Source: Alcaligenaceae bacterium
Lineage (GTDB): Bacteria; Pseudomonadota; Gammaproteobacteria; Burkholderiales; Burkholderiaceae_B
Assembly (NCBI GenBank): GCA_030538235.1
Contig: JAUNUJ010000011.1
Location: 1 to 64,000, forward strand
Direction of reading: 5' to 3'
Length of the DNA stretch: 64,000 bases
Numbering within the stretch: position 1 is the stretch's first letter; each line of letters begins with the position of its first letter. This document shows positions 51,138 through 59,839 of the stretch, in pieces. Below the pieces are notes generated by a model. It searched no databases and was not told where the DNA came from. It saw only the letters and a program-made list of their open reading frames with translations. Both the position numbers and the translations under genes were made by a program.

Positions 51138-51153
51138 AAATGGGGGGATTACC
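51121..51153 (-). repeat. Right terminal inverted repeat
   Basis: 33 bases, exact reverse complement of 50068-50100. The 3' end of the orfB frame runs into it. Confidence 0.9.
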
Positions 51154-51187
51154 CTATTACAACCTTGTTAACAAAATACAAATCAAA

Positions 51188-51227
51188 AACTCGTTACCGA
51201 TAAATAATTTCGATAACGAGTTAGTAA
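51188..51227 (-). terminator. Terminator of the amidase operon
   Basis: AACTCGTTAYCGA arms (51188-51222) with an A/T-rich loop, followed on the minus strand by TTTTTGATTT. It lies 45 bases after the amidase stop. Confidence 0.85.
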
Positions 51228-51266
51228 GCCATTCTTTCTTAAAGCTTGAAGCTTGAAGTTTGAATC

Positions 51267-52676
51267 TTAAATTAATAAAGGACGCTGTTTATGATGTTCT
51301 GTATTGTCTTGATAAACAGTTCCCATATTAAAGAGTAAGGCTTCATCAAACGGTCTACCAATAATTTGCATACCGATAGGCATACCATCTTCATCAAAGC
51401 CACACGGTACGTTCAAGGAAGGTAAGCCAGTTAAGCTTGGAACTCCTGTAAACTGCATAATGGCAGCTAGCATATCCTCTTCTACACCATTTTCTATAAC
51501 AACTTTCATTGCTCCGGCTTTAGTCGCCGTAAAAGGTAATGTAGGGCAGATAAATACATCCACCTTATCAAAAGCCTCCATGAACTCATTCCTTAATAAA
51601 GTTCTGTATCTTTGGGCCTGAACATAATGAGTAGCTAAAAGCATTTCACCCATTTCCAAAAGAATTCTCACGTCCTCACCATAACTTTCTGGATGCTCTC
51701 TAAGCCATTTTTGATGATAAGCCGAGGGCTCTACTGATTCAATTGTTAGTTGAGCCGAGATATTGCCATGAATGTTTTTTATATCAACATCAATAATCTC
51801 AGCACCCAATTCTTCATATACCTCTAACGCCTTTTTTACTGCATCATGAACTGGTTGTTGCAAATGGTGGAAGAAATAACCTGGAACCACACCAATACGC
51901 AAACCTTTTAAGGGCTTACGCAAATTAGTCAGATAGTCACTGACAAGAACACGTGCACTATTCTGATCTTTAGGATCATGTCCTGCAATACTTTGGAAAA
52001 CAATTGCACAATCTTCTGAAGTTCTAGCCATTGGTCCCGCAGTATCCATACTCCAAGCTAACGGAATAATACCAGAGTTACTCACTCTACCGTAAGTTGG
52101 TCTAATGCCAGTCAGACCATTTATAGCTGAAGGTAGTCTAATCGAACCACCTGTGTCTGTACCAATAGATGCTAAACACATACCAGCTGCAACTGATGCA
52201 CCCGAACCACCGCTAGAGCCTGCTGCAAATCTTTCTGTATTCCAGGGATTACGAACTGTCCCATAATGCGGGTTATCAGATGTACCACCCCATGCAAATT
52301 CATGCATATTTAATTTACCCAAAAAAATAGCGCCAGAGGAACGCAGGCACTTCGTTATCGTTGCGTCTTCTGATGGGACTTCATTTTCTAAAATTTTGCT
52401 GCCAGCGGTAGTCACTTTATTAGCGATAGCAACATTATCTTTTAGTGCCATAGGTATACCATGGAGTGGACCTAAATAATTACCACTTCTTATTAAAGTC
52501 TCATTAGCTTTGGCTATTTCTAGCGCCTCATCAGAATAAACAGTAATGAATGCTTTAATCGTTTCATCGTATTTTTCAATTCTAGCTAAACACGCTTTTG
52601 TTAGTTCTACCGGAGATAATTCTCTACGCTTTATTTTTTCAGCTGCTTCCGCTAGCGTTAGATCTGTTAACGACAT
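51267..52676 (-). CDS. Amidase-signature hydrolase (AtzE/GatA-like)
   Basis: The 469-residue enzyme has the amidase-signature Ser-cisSer-Lys triad: Lys in GIPMALKDNVAI (about 87), cis-Ser in FAAGSSGGSGASVAAG and nucleophile Ser in GTDTGGSIRLPSAINGLTGIRPTYGRVS. The start at 52676 has GGAG seven bases upstream; an earlier in-frame ATG overlaps the preceding gene. Preceded by a GatC/AtzG-like gene and an amide/urea-type ABC transporter, it probably hydrolyses an imported small amide to ammonia. Tenfold substrate ranges exist in this family, so formamide, biuret derivatives or others cannot be told apart. Confidence 0.9.
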   Translation of the reverse strand: MSLTDLTLAEAAEKIKRRELSPVELTKACLARIEKYDETIKAFITVYSDEALEIAKANETLIRSGNYLGPLHGIPMALKDNVAIANKVTTAGSKILENEVPSEDATITKCLRSSGAIFLGKLNMHEFAWGGTSDNPHYGTVRNPWNTERFAAGSSGGSGASVAAGMCLASIGTDTGGSIRLPSAINGLTGIRPTYGRVSNSGIIPLAWSMDTAGPMARTSEDCAIVFQSIAGHDPKDQNSARVLVSDYLTNLRKPLKGLRIGVVPGYFFHHLQQPVHDAVKKALEVYEELGAEIIDVDIKNIHGNISAQLTIESVEPSAYHQKWLREHPESYGEDVRILLEMGEMLLATHYVQAQRYRTLLRNEFMEAFDKVDVFICPTLPFTATKAGAMKVVIENGVEEDMLAAIMQFTGVPSLTGLPSLNVPCGFDEDGMPIGMQIIGRPFDEALLFNMGTVYQDNTEHHKQRPLLI

Positions 52677-52686
52677 ATCATATCTC

Positions 52687-52899
52687 CTATTCATATACTT
52701 TTTCGTCATGCTTAAAGACCGTAATAGGAGTTAATGTTCTATACTCCTCTTGACTCATCTTCCGATTCAACTCGTTAGCTGCTTCTATCCAGTGTGAATA
52801 AGTTTCATTAAATAGCAGCACTCTTTCTTTCGTAAGATTCAAGTCAGCGATTTTAATAACAACCAATAAATCAGCTTCATCTAGTTTGTAACTTTTCAT
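52687..52899 (-). CDS. AtzG/GatC-like small subunit (DUF4089-like)
   Basis: The 70-residue protein is mostly two helices followed by a Pro-Phe tail (EEYRTLTPITVF), the pattern of AtzG/DUF4089 and GatC proteins that bind amidase-signature enzymes. It is encoded 10 bases before the amidase and right after the transporter ATPase gene. The first ATG overlaps the ATPase stop, but GGAG precedes the ATG at 52899. The family call rests on length, helices and position. Confidence 0.55.
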   Translation of the reverse strand: MKSYKLDEADLLVVIKIADLNLTKERVLLFNETYSHWIEAANELNRKMSQEEYRTLTPITVFKHDEKVYE

Positions 52900-52910
52900 A
52901 ATTGTCTCCA

Positions 52911-53603
52911 TTAAGAAAAATCCCCTAATGCCATTTCATCAGAGAGGTCGTTAGGAAGCACTTCTTTTTCAATACTTCCTTTATTTAAAATTAAAATACG
53001 ATCGGACAAACTTTTAATAAAGTCCAAGTTCTGTTCTACAAGTAAAATCGATAGCTCTGAGCTGACTCTTAATGCTTTAATCGTGTCAATAATCTCATCT
53101 AGAATAGAAGGCTGAATCCCTTCGGTTGGCTCATCTAAAAGCAACACTTTTGGATTGATAATCAGCGCTCTGGCAAGAGCAAGTAGCTGTTGCTCTCCAC
53201 CACTTAAAGCGCCCCCTCTTCTTTCTAACAACGGTTTCAATCTTGGAAAAATATCAATTATTTCATCAACATCCCTAACACCAGGATGTTTGTTGGCAAC
53301 TTTAGCGAAGAGTAGATTTTCATGGACGCTTAATCCTGTAAATATTCCTCTCCCCTGAGCGACATAGGCTAAACCCAAACGCGCTCTCTTTTCTGGCAAC
53401 AGTTGCTTCAAATTTCGCTCATCCAAAAATATCTCACCACTTGTTGGTCTTAAATAACCCGCTAACGTCCTGAGTAATGTGGTTTTCCCCATTCCGTTGT
53501 GACCTAAAACACCTAATATCTCATTCTGTTCAATATCAAAAGACACATTAAATAAGACAGGAACCTTGCCATAGGAAGTATTAATTTTCTCAACTCTCAA
53601 CAT
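52911..53603 (-). CDS. Urea/short-amide ABC transporter ATPase (UrtE type)
   Basis: The 230-residue ATPase of the LivF/UrtE class has Walker A GHNGMGKT (34-41), signature LSGGEQQ (133-139), Walker B KVLLLDEPTEGIQPS and the LivF-type VAQGRGIFTGLSVHENL. It overlaps the UrtD-type gene start by seven bases and is fifth in the operon. Confidence 0.9.
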   Translation of the reverse strand: MLRVEKINTSYGKVPVLFNVSFDIEQNEILGVLGHNGMGKTTLLRTLAGYLRPTSGEIFLDERNLKQLLPEKRARLGLAYVAQGRGIFTGLSVHENLLFAKVANKHPGVRDVDEIIDIFPRLKPLLERRGGALSGGEQQLLALARALIINPKVLLLDEPTEGIQPSILDEIIDTIKALRVSSELSILLVEQNLDFIKSLSDRILILNKGSIEKEVLPNDLSDEMALGDFS

Positions 53604-54316
53604 TTGTCTGTTCCTCTGCCTAAGTAAACTCTTCTCACCTCTTCATTTTGAACAACCTCATCAAATGTCCCTTCAAATAAAATTTCTCCTTGATTGAAAA
53701 CAGTCACTTTTTCTGCGATCAGTCGCAAAAACCTAATATCATGTTCAACAACGATGACGCTAGCTTTCTCTGTTAATTTCAGAATAATCTTTGCCATCTC
53801 TCGAGTTTCTTCATCGCTCATTCCCGCAGCCGGTTCGTCGAACAGAATTAACTCAGGTTCATTAACTAACATCATCCCAATCTCAACCCACTGACGCTGT
53901 CCATGTGCTAACTCACCTACTTGTTTATCAAATAAATGTGAAAGTTCTAAAAGAGAACATATAGCTGCAATCTTCTTTGCAGGAGAATCACTACCTATCT
54001 GCCTTTGAGAAGCCAACATCAAATTCTCATAAACTGACAGTCCATCCATAACACTAGGAATTTGATTTTTAATACCTATTCCCAATCTTGCACGCTCGAA
54101 AGCTTCTAAATGTGTGATGTCTTGTTCGTTGAAATAAACTTTCCCCGAAGTCGGACTTTGTTGTCCGCTTATAATTTTAAAAAACGTACTTTTACCTGCA
54201 CCATTTGGTCCGATTAAACATCTAAGCTCATTTTTCTTCATTTTGAAGTCAATGGCTTTTAATGCTTTTACCCCACCAAAATTCATGGTTAATTCTTGAG
54301 TTTCGAGTGCAATCAT
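53597..54316 (-). CDS. Urea/short-amide ABC transporter ATPase (UrtD type)
   Basis: The 239-residue ATPase has Walker A GPNGAGKS (36-43) and the variant signature LAHGQRQWVEIGMML, where UrtD has LSHGQKQWLEIGM instead of the LivG LSGGQ. This points to the urea/amide branch rather than branched-chain amino acids. Walker B is LILFDEPAAGMSDEE. It overlaps both neighbours. Confidence 0.9.
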   Translation of the reverse strand: MIALETQELTMNFGGVKALKAIDFKMKKNELRCLIGPNGAGKSTFFKIISGQQSPTSGKVYFNEQDITHLEAFERARLGIGIKNQIPSVMDGLSVYENLMLASQRQIGSDSPAKKIAAICSLLELSHLFDKQVGELAHGQRQWVEIGMMLVNEPELILFDEPAAGMSDEETREMAKIILKLTEKASVIVVEHDIRFLRLIAEKVTVFNQGEILFEGTFDEVVQNEEVRRVYLGRGTDKC

Positions 54317-55323
54317 TGCTTAATCTCCTTCTTTGGGCGCACAGTAAATGAAACAAATTTGCCGATACCAAGAGGAAAATAAATAACAAATAACAACAGA
54401 ATAAAACCCAAAAGAAGGTTGACCTGCCCAACTCCGGCCGTTCCCAGCCACGAGGTAATGTAATGAATGAGAATTGCGCCTATTATCGGACCTAGCAACG
54501 TATTTCTTCCACCAACAATCACCCAAATTACGATCATAGAGGCTTGTGTGAGACTAAACATCTCCGGTCCGACAAAGCTTCCCCAAGCGGCAAATAGAAT
54601 TCCTGCCAGAGAGGCTAAGACACTTGATATTGCAAAAGCTGATAACTTTAAACGACGACTGTCATAGCCCAACAAATTCATACGTTGCTCATTTTCTCTG
54701 ACTCCAAGCAGCTTCAAACCATATCTAGTTTTAATCAAGTAAGATAGACCAAGATAAGCCGCTAAGAGCATAACTAAGGCTAAATAATAAATGCCTTCAA
54801 TACTATTAGTTGAAAACCCAAATATATGCCAATCAATACTCGGCACTCCTGGAATGCCGTTGGAACCATTGAGCCTCACACCCCCTACAGTGAAGTGAGC
54901 TGCAGAAGTTGCCAAGACAATCTTTTCTAATATCAAAGTAACCACAAGCGTCATAATACTTAAATAGATATCACTCAAACGACCATAAATAATGAAATAA
55001 GCAAGCAATAATGAGAACGCAAACGGAAACAATAGTGCGATTGCTATAGTCAAATAACTAGTTAATCCACTAAGGGTTGAAACAGCATAGACATATCCTG
55101 CTAAACCAAAAAATATAGTTTGTCCGAAACTTAGTATGCCCACATAGCCCCATAAAAAACCCATACTAAGCGCTAATAGCGCAAAAATTATTCCTGCCGA
55201 GATATCTAGAGTAATTGCTATATCGAATAAAAAAGGTACTAGTGCTAAAAGAACGAACACCACAAAGCTTGTAACATTAAGCTCGAAAACGCCTTTCTTG
55301 TATAAAACGAGATTGCTTATCAT
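54313..55323 (-). CDS. Urea/short-amide ABC transporter permease (UrtC/LivM type)
   Basis: The 336-residue membrane protein has about ten segments and the LivM-like GLSYLIKTRYGLKLLGVRENEQRMNLLGYDSRRLKLSAFAISSVLASLAGILFAAWGSFVGPEMFSL. Length is close to UrtC. It overlaps the UrtD-type gene by four bases and starts at the base after the UrtB-type stop. Confidence 0.9.
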   Translation of the reverse strand: MISNLVLYKKGVFELNVTSFVVFVLLALVPFLFDIAITLDISAGIIFALLALSMGFLWGYVGILSFGQTIFFGLAGYVYAVSTLSGLTSYLTIAIALLFPFAFSLLLAYFIIYGRLSDIYLSIMTLVVTLILEKIVLATSAAHFTVGGVRLNGSNGIPGVPSIDWHIFGFSTNSIEGIYYLALVMLLAAYLGLSYLIKTRYGLKLLGVRENEQRMNLLGYDSRRLKLSAFAISSVLASLAGILFAAWGSFVGPEMFSLTQASMIVIWVIVGGRNTLLGPIIGAILIHYITSWLGTAGVGQVNLLLGFILLLFVIYFPLGIGKFVSFTVRPKKEIKQ

Positions 55324-56181
55324 TTAAACCCCTTTCCTAAAGCTATTAGTAATACCTTTAGGCATAATTCTCAATACGATGACAGCCACAAAAAGCATGG
55401 CTATTTCGCCCAATATTGAAGACCAATGGTATGACACGAGACCATCAACTAAACCATATAATGTTGATGCTAAAGTCGCCCCTAATAATGGTAGTTGACC
55501 GCCTGAAATCACGGTAATAAATGACTTTGCAACAAAAAATGACCCCATGGTAGGACTAACACCAGTTAATGGGGCAAGAATACCACCAGCCACCCCTGCC
55601 ATAAAAGAACCATAACCAAAGGTAACCATATAAATATTTGATCTATTTGCTCCTAAGGAACTTGCCGCTTCAGGGTTTTGCATTGTTCCTCTTACAAGCA
55701 CCCCATATCGTGTTTTAGTTACTAACAAAAAAGAGACGAAGACTAGTACTAAGGTAGCGGCAATGATGAAAAGGTTATAACCTCCGATCGACACTCCAAG
55801 AATATTTATATTCCCGTAGTCTAGTGAAATCCCTTTTCCTGATGCTCCAAAAATATAGGTCACAGCACCCACCAATAATAAAGAGAGCCCCCAAGTTGCC
55901 AATAATGTATCCATTAGCCGACCATAGAGTCTTCGTATAATTAACCTCTCAATAATGATTCCTATAATGCCAACCCCTACTCCTGCAAGGAAGATACTTA
56001 GTAAAAATGGAATCCCTGCCTCATAACAAATAACGCAAAAAAATCCTCCGAGCATCATAAACTCACAATGAGCTAGATTAATAACTTTCATCATGCCGAA
56101 AATTATTGCTAACCCTAAACTAATCAAAATAAGAAAGCTTATTGAAAAAATGATTAAATAAATGGTATTCATTTCAATCAC
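55324..56181 (-). CDS. Urea/short-amide ABC transporter permease (UrtB/LivH type)
   Basis: The 285-residue permease has the LivH opening SLGLAIIFGMMKVINLAHCEFMMLGGFFCV and RYGVLVRGTMQNPEAASSLGANRSNIYMVTFGYGSFMAGVAGGILAPL. It lacks the long N-terminal extension of some UrtB proteins. It overlaps the binding-protein gene by four bases. Confidence 0.9.
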   Translation of the reverse strand: MIEMNTIYLIIFSISFLILISLGLAIIFGMMKVINLAHCEFMMLGGFFCVICYEAGIPFLLSIFLAGVGVGIIGIIIERLIIRRLYGRLMDTLLATWGLSLLLVGAVTYIFGASGKGISLDYGNINILGVSIGGYNLFIIAATLVLVFVSFLLVTKTRYGVLVRGTMQNPEAASSLGANRSNIYMVTFGYGSFMAGVAGGILAPLTGVSPTMGSFFVAKSFITVISGGQLPLLGATLASTLYGLVDGLVSYHWSSILGEIAMLFVAVIVLRIMPKGITNSFRKGV

Positions 56182-57413
56182 TTAATTTCTGGTTCGTACT
56201 GTCGTGTGTCGTCTGGATTTGTATTTAAATCACAAACCATTTGCACATCAGTAGGTTCGCGCTGTTCAAAGGATTTCAGAATATCAAACCCGCCGTCTAA
56301 ATTTCCTTCGGCTATATGAATATTCATTTTGGTGTGATTCGTTTGACCATCCAGTGTGTATAAGCCACCAGCTCCATTAAAGCTAGTATTATTCAAATGT
56401 GCTATGACATCATCTGGGTTTTCGCTTCCTGCTTTTTTGACTGCTTCAGCCCAAAGCATCACCCCACGATAACCATATTCACCATATTCGCCAATGTAAT
56501 CAGTTTCACCCGTGAACTCATGAAATCGCTTAACAAAATCTTGAGCAGAATCTAAGCTATCAATGAAAGAAGCCCCCGTAATTATGCCCTGATTTTCCTG
56601 CGCACTTAACATCACATTTTCTCGCCCTGCACCGTATACCGTTCCTATCAACGACATGTTTTTCTTGCCAATAGAAGATTCAAATTGTCGATAAAAACTC
56701 ATGTGCGCATCCCCGACTAAAGCCGACCATACCGCATCCGGCTTTTTTTCTTGTAAACGACTAATTGCTGGTGCGAAGTTTGTTGTGTCTAAAGGAAAAA
56801 ACTCAACTGCTAAATCTTGACCTCCATAATCTCGCAGATATTTTTGAATCCATTTACTTGTAATATGACCAAAGTTATAATCAGCTGCTAATATATAGTG
56901 TGTTTTTGCATTACGCTCATTCAACATATATTGGACTAAGGGTTCAATTTGCTGAGCTGGGACCATACCAGTACTTACATGACGGCTATCGCATACACCA
57001 CCCTCGTAAATCGCATTATAAAAATATAGTCCTTTGTATCTTTGGACAATCGGTCTAACTACTTCACGAGCCGAACTTGTCACGCCACCTTGAATAACGG
57101 ACACCTTTTCTCTAACAAATGCTTGAGTTGCATATTGGGAATATAGGCGATTAGTAGATTGCGCATCATAGAATAAAATCTCGACTGGTCTCCCCAATAA
57201 ACCACCAGCCTCATTAATCTCATGCACAGCCATAGCAGCTGCCTGTGCTTGTTTAAGACTATAAATATTTAAACCACCGGTTTTATCCAATATCTGTGCA
57301 ATCCGTATAGGTTTAGCCCCACTCAAATTAGCTTGTGCCAAAATTGGGTAACTACTTGCGTACAACAAACCACCGCCCAATAATCTAAAGAAACCGCGTC
57401 TAGAAGTATTCAT
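56178..57413 (-). CDS. Urea/short-amide ABC transporter substrate-binding protein
   Basis: The 411-residue periplasmic protein has a Tat-type signal (RRGFFRLLGGGLLYASSYPILAQA) and a type 1 periplasmic-binding fold starting PIRIAQILDKTGGLNIYSLKQAQAAAMAVHEINEAGGLLGRPVEILFYD. It is closer to the UrtA/AmiC/FmdD branch than to LivJ. Tat export implies folding in the cytoplasm. AGGAGA precedes the ATG. First gene of the operon, divergent from the AraC regulator. Confidence 0.88.
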   Translation of the reverse strand: MNTSRRGFFRLLGGGLLYASSYPILAQANLSGAKPIRIAQILDKTGGLNIYSLKQAQAAAMAVHEINEAGGLLGRPVEILFYDAQSTNRLYSQYATQAFVREKVSVIQGGVTSSAREVVRPIVQRYKGLYFYNAIYEGGVCDSRHVSTGMVPAQQIEPLVQYMLNERNAKTHYILAADYNFGHITSKWIQKYLRDYGGQDLAVEFFPLDTTNFAPAISRLQEKKPDAVWSALVGDAHMSFYRQFESSIGKKNMSLIGTVYGAGRENVMLSAQENQGIITGASFIDSLDSAQDFVKRFHEFTGETDYIGEYGEYGYRGVMLWAEAVKKAGSENPDDVIAHLNNTSFNGAGGLYTLDGQTNHTKMNIHIAEGNLDGGFDILKSFEQREPTDVQMVCDLNTNPDDTRQYEPEIK

Positions 57414-57468
57414 CTCTGTCTCCTGTTGATATTTACCACTTTAAAAAAATCTTATCAGTGATAAAAAT

Positions 57469-57499
57469 CAAGCGCATGTACACAAAAGACATGCGCTTG
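57469..57499 (-). promoter_or_regulatory. Long inverted repeat in the leader of the transporter-amidase operon
   Basis: Perfect 11-bp arms CAAGCGCATGT/ACATGCGCTTG around nine bases. On the minus strand the hairpin is followed by ATTTTTATC, so it can work as an attenuator or terminator 55 bases before the first gene, or as an operator for the divergent AraC protein. Confidence 0.65.
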
Positions 57500-57661
57500 T
57501 ATAAAAAAGACATTTAAGGGTTTACGATAGAAAAACAGGACAACTATTGATAAAAAAATCTTCAATAGACAAAATATAAGATTGAATCTATTGTGGTTAA
57601 GATGGTTAAAAAATGATCAAAAAAGAAATCAAAAACCACATTACATCTTGGAGGTCTTTAT

Positions 57662-58585
57662 ATGGAGACATTTTCACTCACTGAAGTCGCACCAACTTTC
57701 AGATACCAATATTGGAATGACGTAGTGACTAAGCGTTGCGCAGTCGCCTCACACAAGCCCCTTGGGTCAGAACAAGATTTTCACGCTTTCTTTAAAGCAA
57801 GTACAATCGATGACATTCAGCTTTGCGAAATGTCTGCTTCATCTCATACTTGGAAACGAGAAAAACATCACATAAAAAACCATAACTCAGGTGAGTTCCT
57901 ACTAGCCGCAGTTAACTCCGGAAAAGCAATCCTCCAGCAAGATGATAAAGAAGTGTTTGTCAAAGAAGGCGGACTGGTTTTATATGATACTGCCAAACCG
58001 TTTCGCATCCTGCTTGAACCTGAATCTATATTGTTATTACGTATTCCCAGAGATAAAATCATCAATACATCACATCATGCCGAAAACTGCATCCTAGAGA
58101 CAATAGCACCCAACAATCCAGTAACTGCTTTATTTATTAACACGATCAAAGAACTTTCTACAATTAAACTTTCGGAACTGAGCACCGTCACACAGGCTCA
58201 ATTAGTTGACTCACTCCTCGGCCTCCTAGGAGCAACACTAGATATACATTGTTCAGCTAAAGACAACTCTTTACAGGATGATATTTTTATTAACGCAAAA
58301 AAAACCTTAATAAAACTATCACAAGAACCACAGGTAAGTCTGGATGAAGTAGCAAATGCACTAGGTGTCAGCTCTAGACATTTAACCCGAATCTTTGCTC
58401 GTCATGGTTTATCTCCAATAAAGTGGCTATGGGACTATAGGTTAGATCAAGCATACAATCTGATTAAGAAAAACCCAAAATTATCAATGACAGAAATTGC
58501 TTTAAACACAGGTTTTAATGACTCTGCGCATTTTAGTAAAGCTTTTTCAAAAAAGTTTGGGATATCACCTTCAAGGATAAAATGA
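57662..58585 (+). CDS. AraC-family transcription regulator (AraC_binding_2 type)
   Basis: The 307-residue protein has an N-terminal cupin-like sensing domain (1-180; FRYQYWNDVVTKRCAVASHK) and a C-terminal double HTH (about 208-307; VSLDEVANALGVSSRHLTRIFARHGLSPIKWLWDYRLDQAYNLI... MTEIALNTGFNDSAHFSKAFSKKFGISPSRIK). This layout matches FeaR/NitR-like regulators that control amide, nitrile and amine catabolism. GGAGG precedes the ATG. Divergence from the transporter-amidase operon suggests it is the local activator. Confidence 0.9.
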   Translation: METFSLTEVAPTFRYQYWNDVVTKRCAVASHKPLGSEQDFHAFFKASTIDDIQLCEMSASSHTWKREKHHIKNHNSGEFLLAAVNSGKAILQQDDKEVFVKEGGLVLYDTAKPFRILLEPESILLLRIPRDKIINTSHHAENCILETIAPNNPVTALFINTIKELSTIKLSELSTVTQAQLVDSLLGLLGATLDIHCSAKDNSLQDDIFINAKKTLIKLSQEPQVSLDEVANALGVSSRHLTRIFARHGLSPIKWLWDYRLDQAYNLIKKNPKLSMTEIALNTGFNDSAHFSKAFSKKFGISPSRIK

Positions 58586-58613
58586 AAGTGTTAACCCCCG
58601 AAACCATAACTTA

Positions 58614-59771
58614 GTTCCGGCTAGAACTCATATCTCAATCAGTTATACTCTCGCATCGTTGAACCACTTCTCGGACTGCGTTCCGGCTAGAGCTCATATC
58701 TCAATCAGTTATACTGCATATCGCCCCGTTCTGTTCTGATTCCTTGTTCCGGCTAGAGCTCATATCTCAATCAGTTATACTAGGCCGTGGGCGACCGGCA
58801 GTTGCTGACAAGTTCCGGCTAGAGCTCATATCTCAATCAGTTATACTGATGAAGCCTCGCAATTGGATACATTTGTAGTTCCGGCTAGAGCTCATATCTC
58901 AATCAGTTATACTTTGAATTGCATATCACGGTGCAAACGCAAAGTTCCGGCTAGAGCTCATATCTCAATCAGTTATACTTGCTCCACTGCTTTGGATATT
59001 TGGTTTCATGTTCCGGCTAGAGCTCATATCTCAATCAGTTATACTTTTACTCATAAAGATAACATTCCGGGTTCTGTTCCGGCTAGAGCTCATATCTCAA
59101 TCAGTTATACTTTGATCTTCCGTAATAACCGGTAGTTCTGAGTTCCGGCTAGAGCTCATATCTCAATCAGTTATACTCCCATACTGTACAGATGAACTCG
59201 GGCAGTTGTTCCGGCTAGAGCTCATATCTCAATCAGTTATACTAGATCATCAAACATATAAACCATGCTGCTAGTTCCGGCTAGAGCTCATATCTCAATC
59301 AGTTATACTTCAGTTACGGTTTTTGCGAGCCTTTATTCAGTTCCGGCTAGAGCTCATATCTCAATCAGTTATACTACAGCGGCTTTAGCTGCTCTGCGGT
59401 CTCTAGTTCCGGCTAGAGCTCATATCTCAATCAGTTATACTCGAAGGAGCTTCCAAACCTGCCTCAACTAAGTTCCGGCTAGAGCTCATATCTCAATCAG
59501 TTATACTTCAATCAGTGGTTGTACATGAGCTAGCTCAGTTCCGGCTAGAGCTCATATCTCAATCAGTTATACTAAGGTGATTGCACGCCGGTAGAATTAG
59601 CCAGTTCCGGCTAGAGCTCATATCTCAATCAGTTATACTCACGATGGCTAAGATTGCCGCACGCGACAAGTTCCGGCTAGAGCTCATATCTCAATCAGTT
59701 ATACTCTATCCCGATTTCGCATCAGCGCCTAATGTGTTCCGGCTAGAGCTCATATCTCAATCAGTTATACT
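58614..59771 (+). CRISPR. Type II-C CRISPR array, 18 repeats, 17 spacers
   Basis: 36-base repeats beginning GTTCCGGCTAGAGC and ending CAGTTATACT alternate with 17 spacers that are all 30 bases, a 66-base period from 58614 to 59771. Seventeen repeats are identical; the first (58614-58649) has A for G at the tenth-to-thirteenth base block (AGAACTC for AGAGCTC). The conserved TATACT end can act as a -10 element that drives each spacer unit in the plus direction, as known for Neisseria type II-C arrays. There is no conventional leader: the AraC stop is only 28 bases before the array. Confidence 0.97.
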
Positions 59772-59773
59772 AC

Positions 59774-59817
59774 AAACCCCACAAGTCTTTGTTTTCAAAT
59801 AAACTTGAGGGGTTTTT
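59774..59817 (+). terminator. Terminator at the 3' end of the CRISPR array
   Basis: AAACCCCACAAG...CTTGAGGGGTTT stem (one mismatch) with TTTTT on the plus strand, directly after the last repeat. It indicates plus-strand transcription of the array. It may also help end cas2 transcripts. Confidence 0.85.
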
Positions 59818-59839
59818 AGTAAAAAAATCCACTGCTTTT

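Larger units (their letters stand above)
50068..51153 (+). mobile_element. Degenerate IS3-family insertion element
   Basis: An IS3-type element with an orfA and a broken orfB. The right end (51121-51153) has an exact 33-base inverted copy at the left (50068-50100), and a second copy of the terminal GGTAATCCCCCCA follows at 50101, which may be the true left end. No clear target duplication flanks it. orfB has a nonsense codon and an internal deletion, so the element cannot move on its own. Confidence 0.85.

Noticed and set aside
50060-51165. Target-site duplication around the IS3-type element
   Set aside because: The bases flanking both ends (GTTT and CTAT) do not match.
58586-58650. Minus-strand tracrRNA beginning at the variant first repeat
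   Set aside because: The sequence after the anti-repeat lacks tracr-like hairpins and a strong terminator, and it runs into the AraC gene end.
58863-59802. Three plus-strand ORFs with repeated VPARAHISISYT or FRLELISQSVIL
   Set aside because: They are translations of the CRISPR repeats, not genes.
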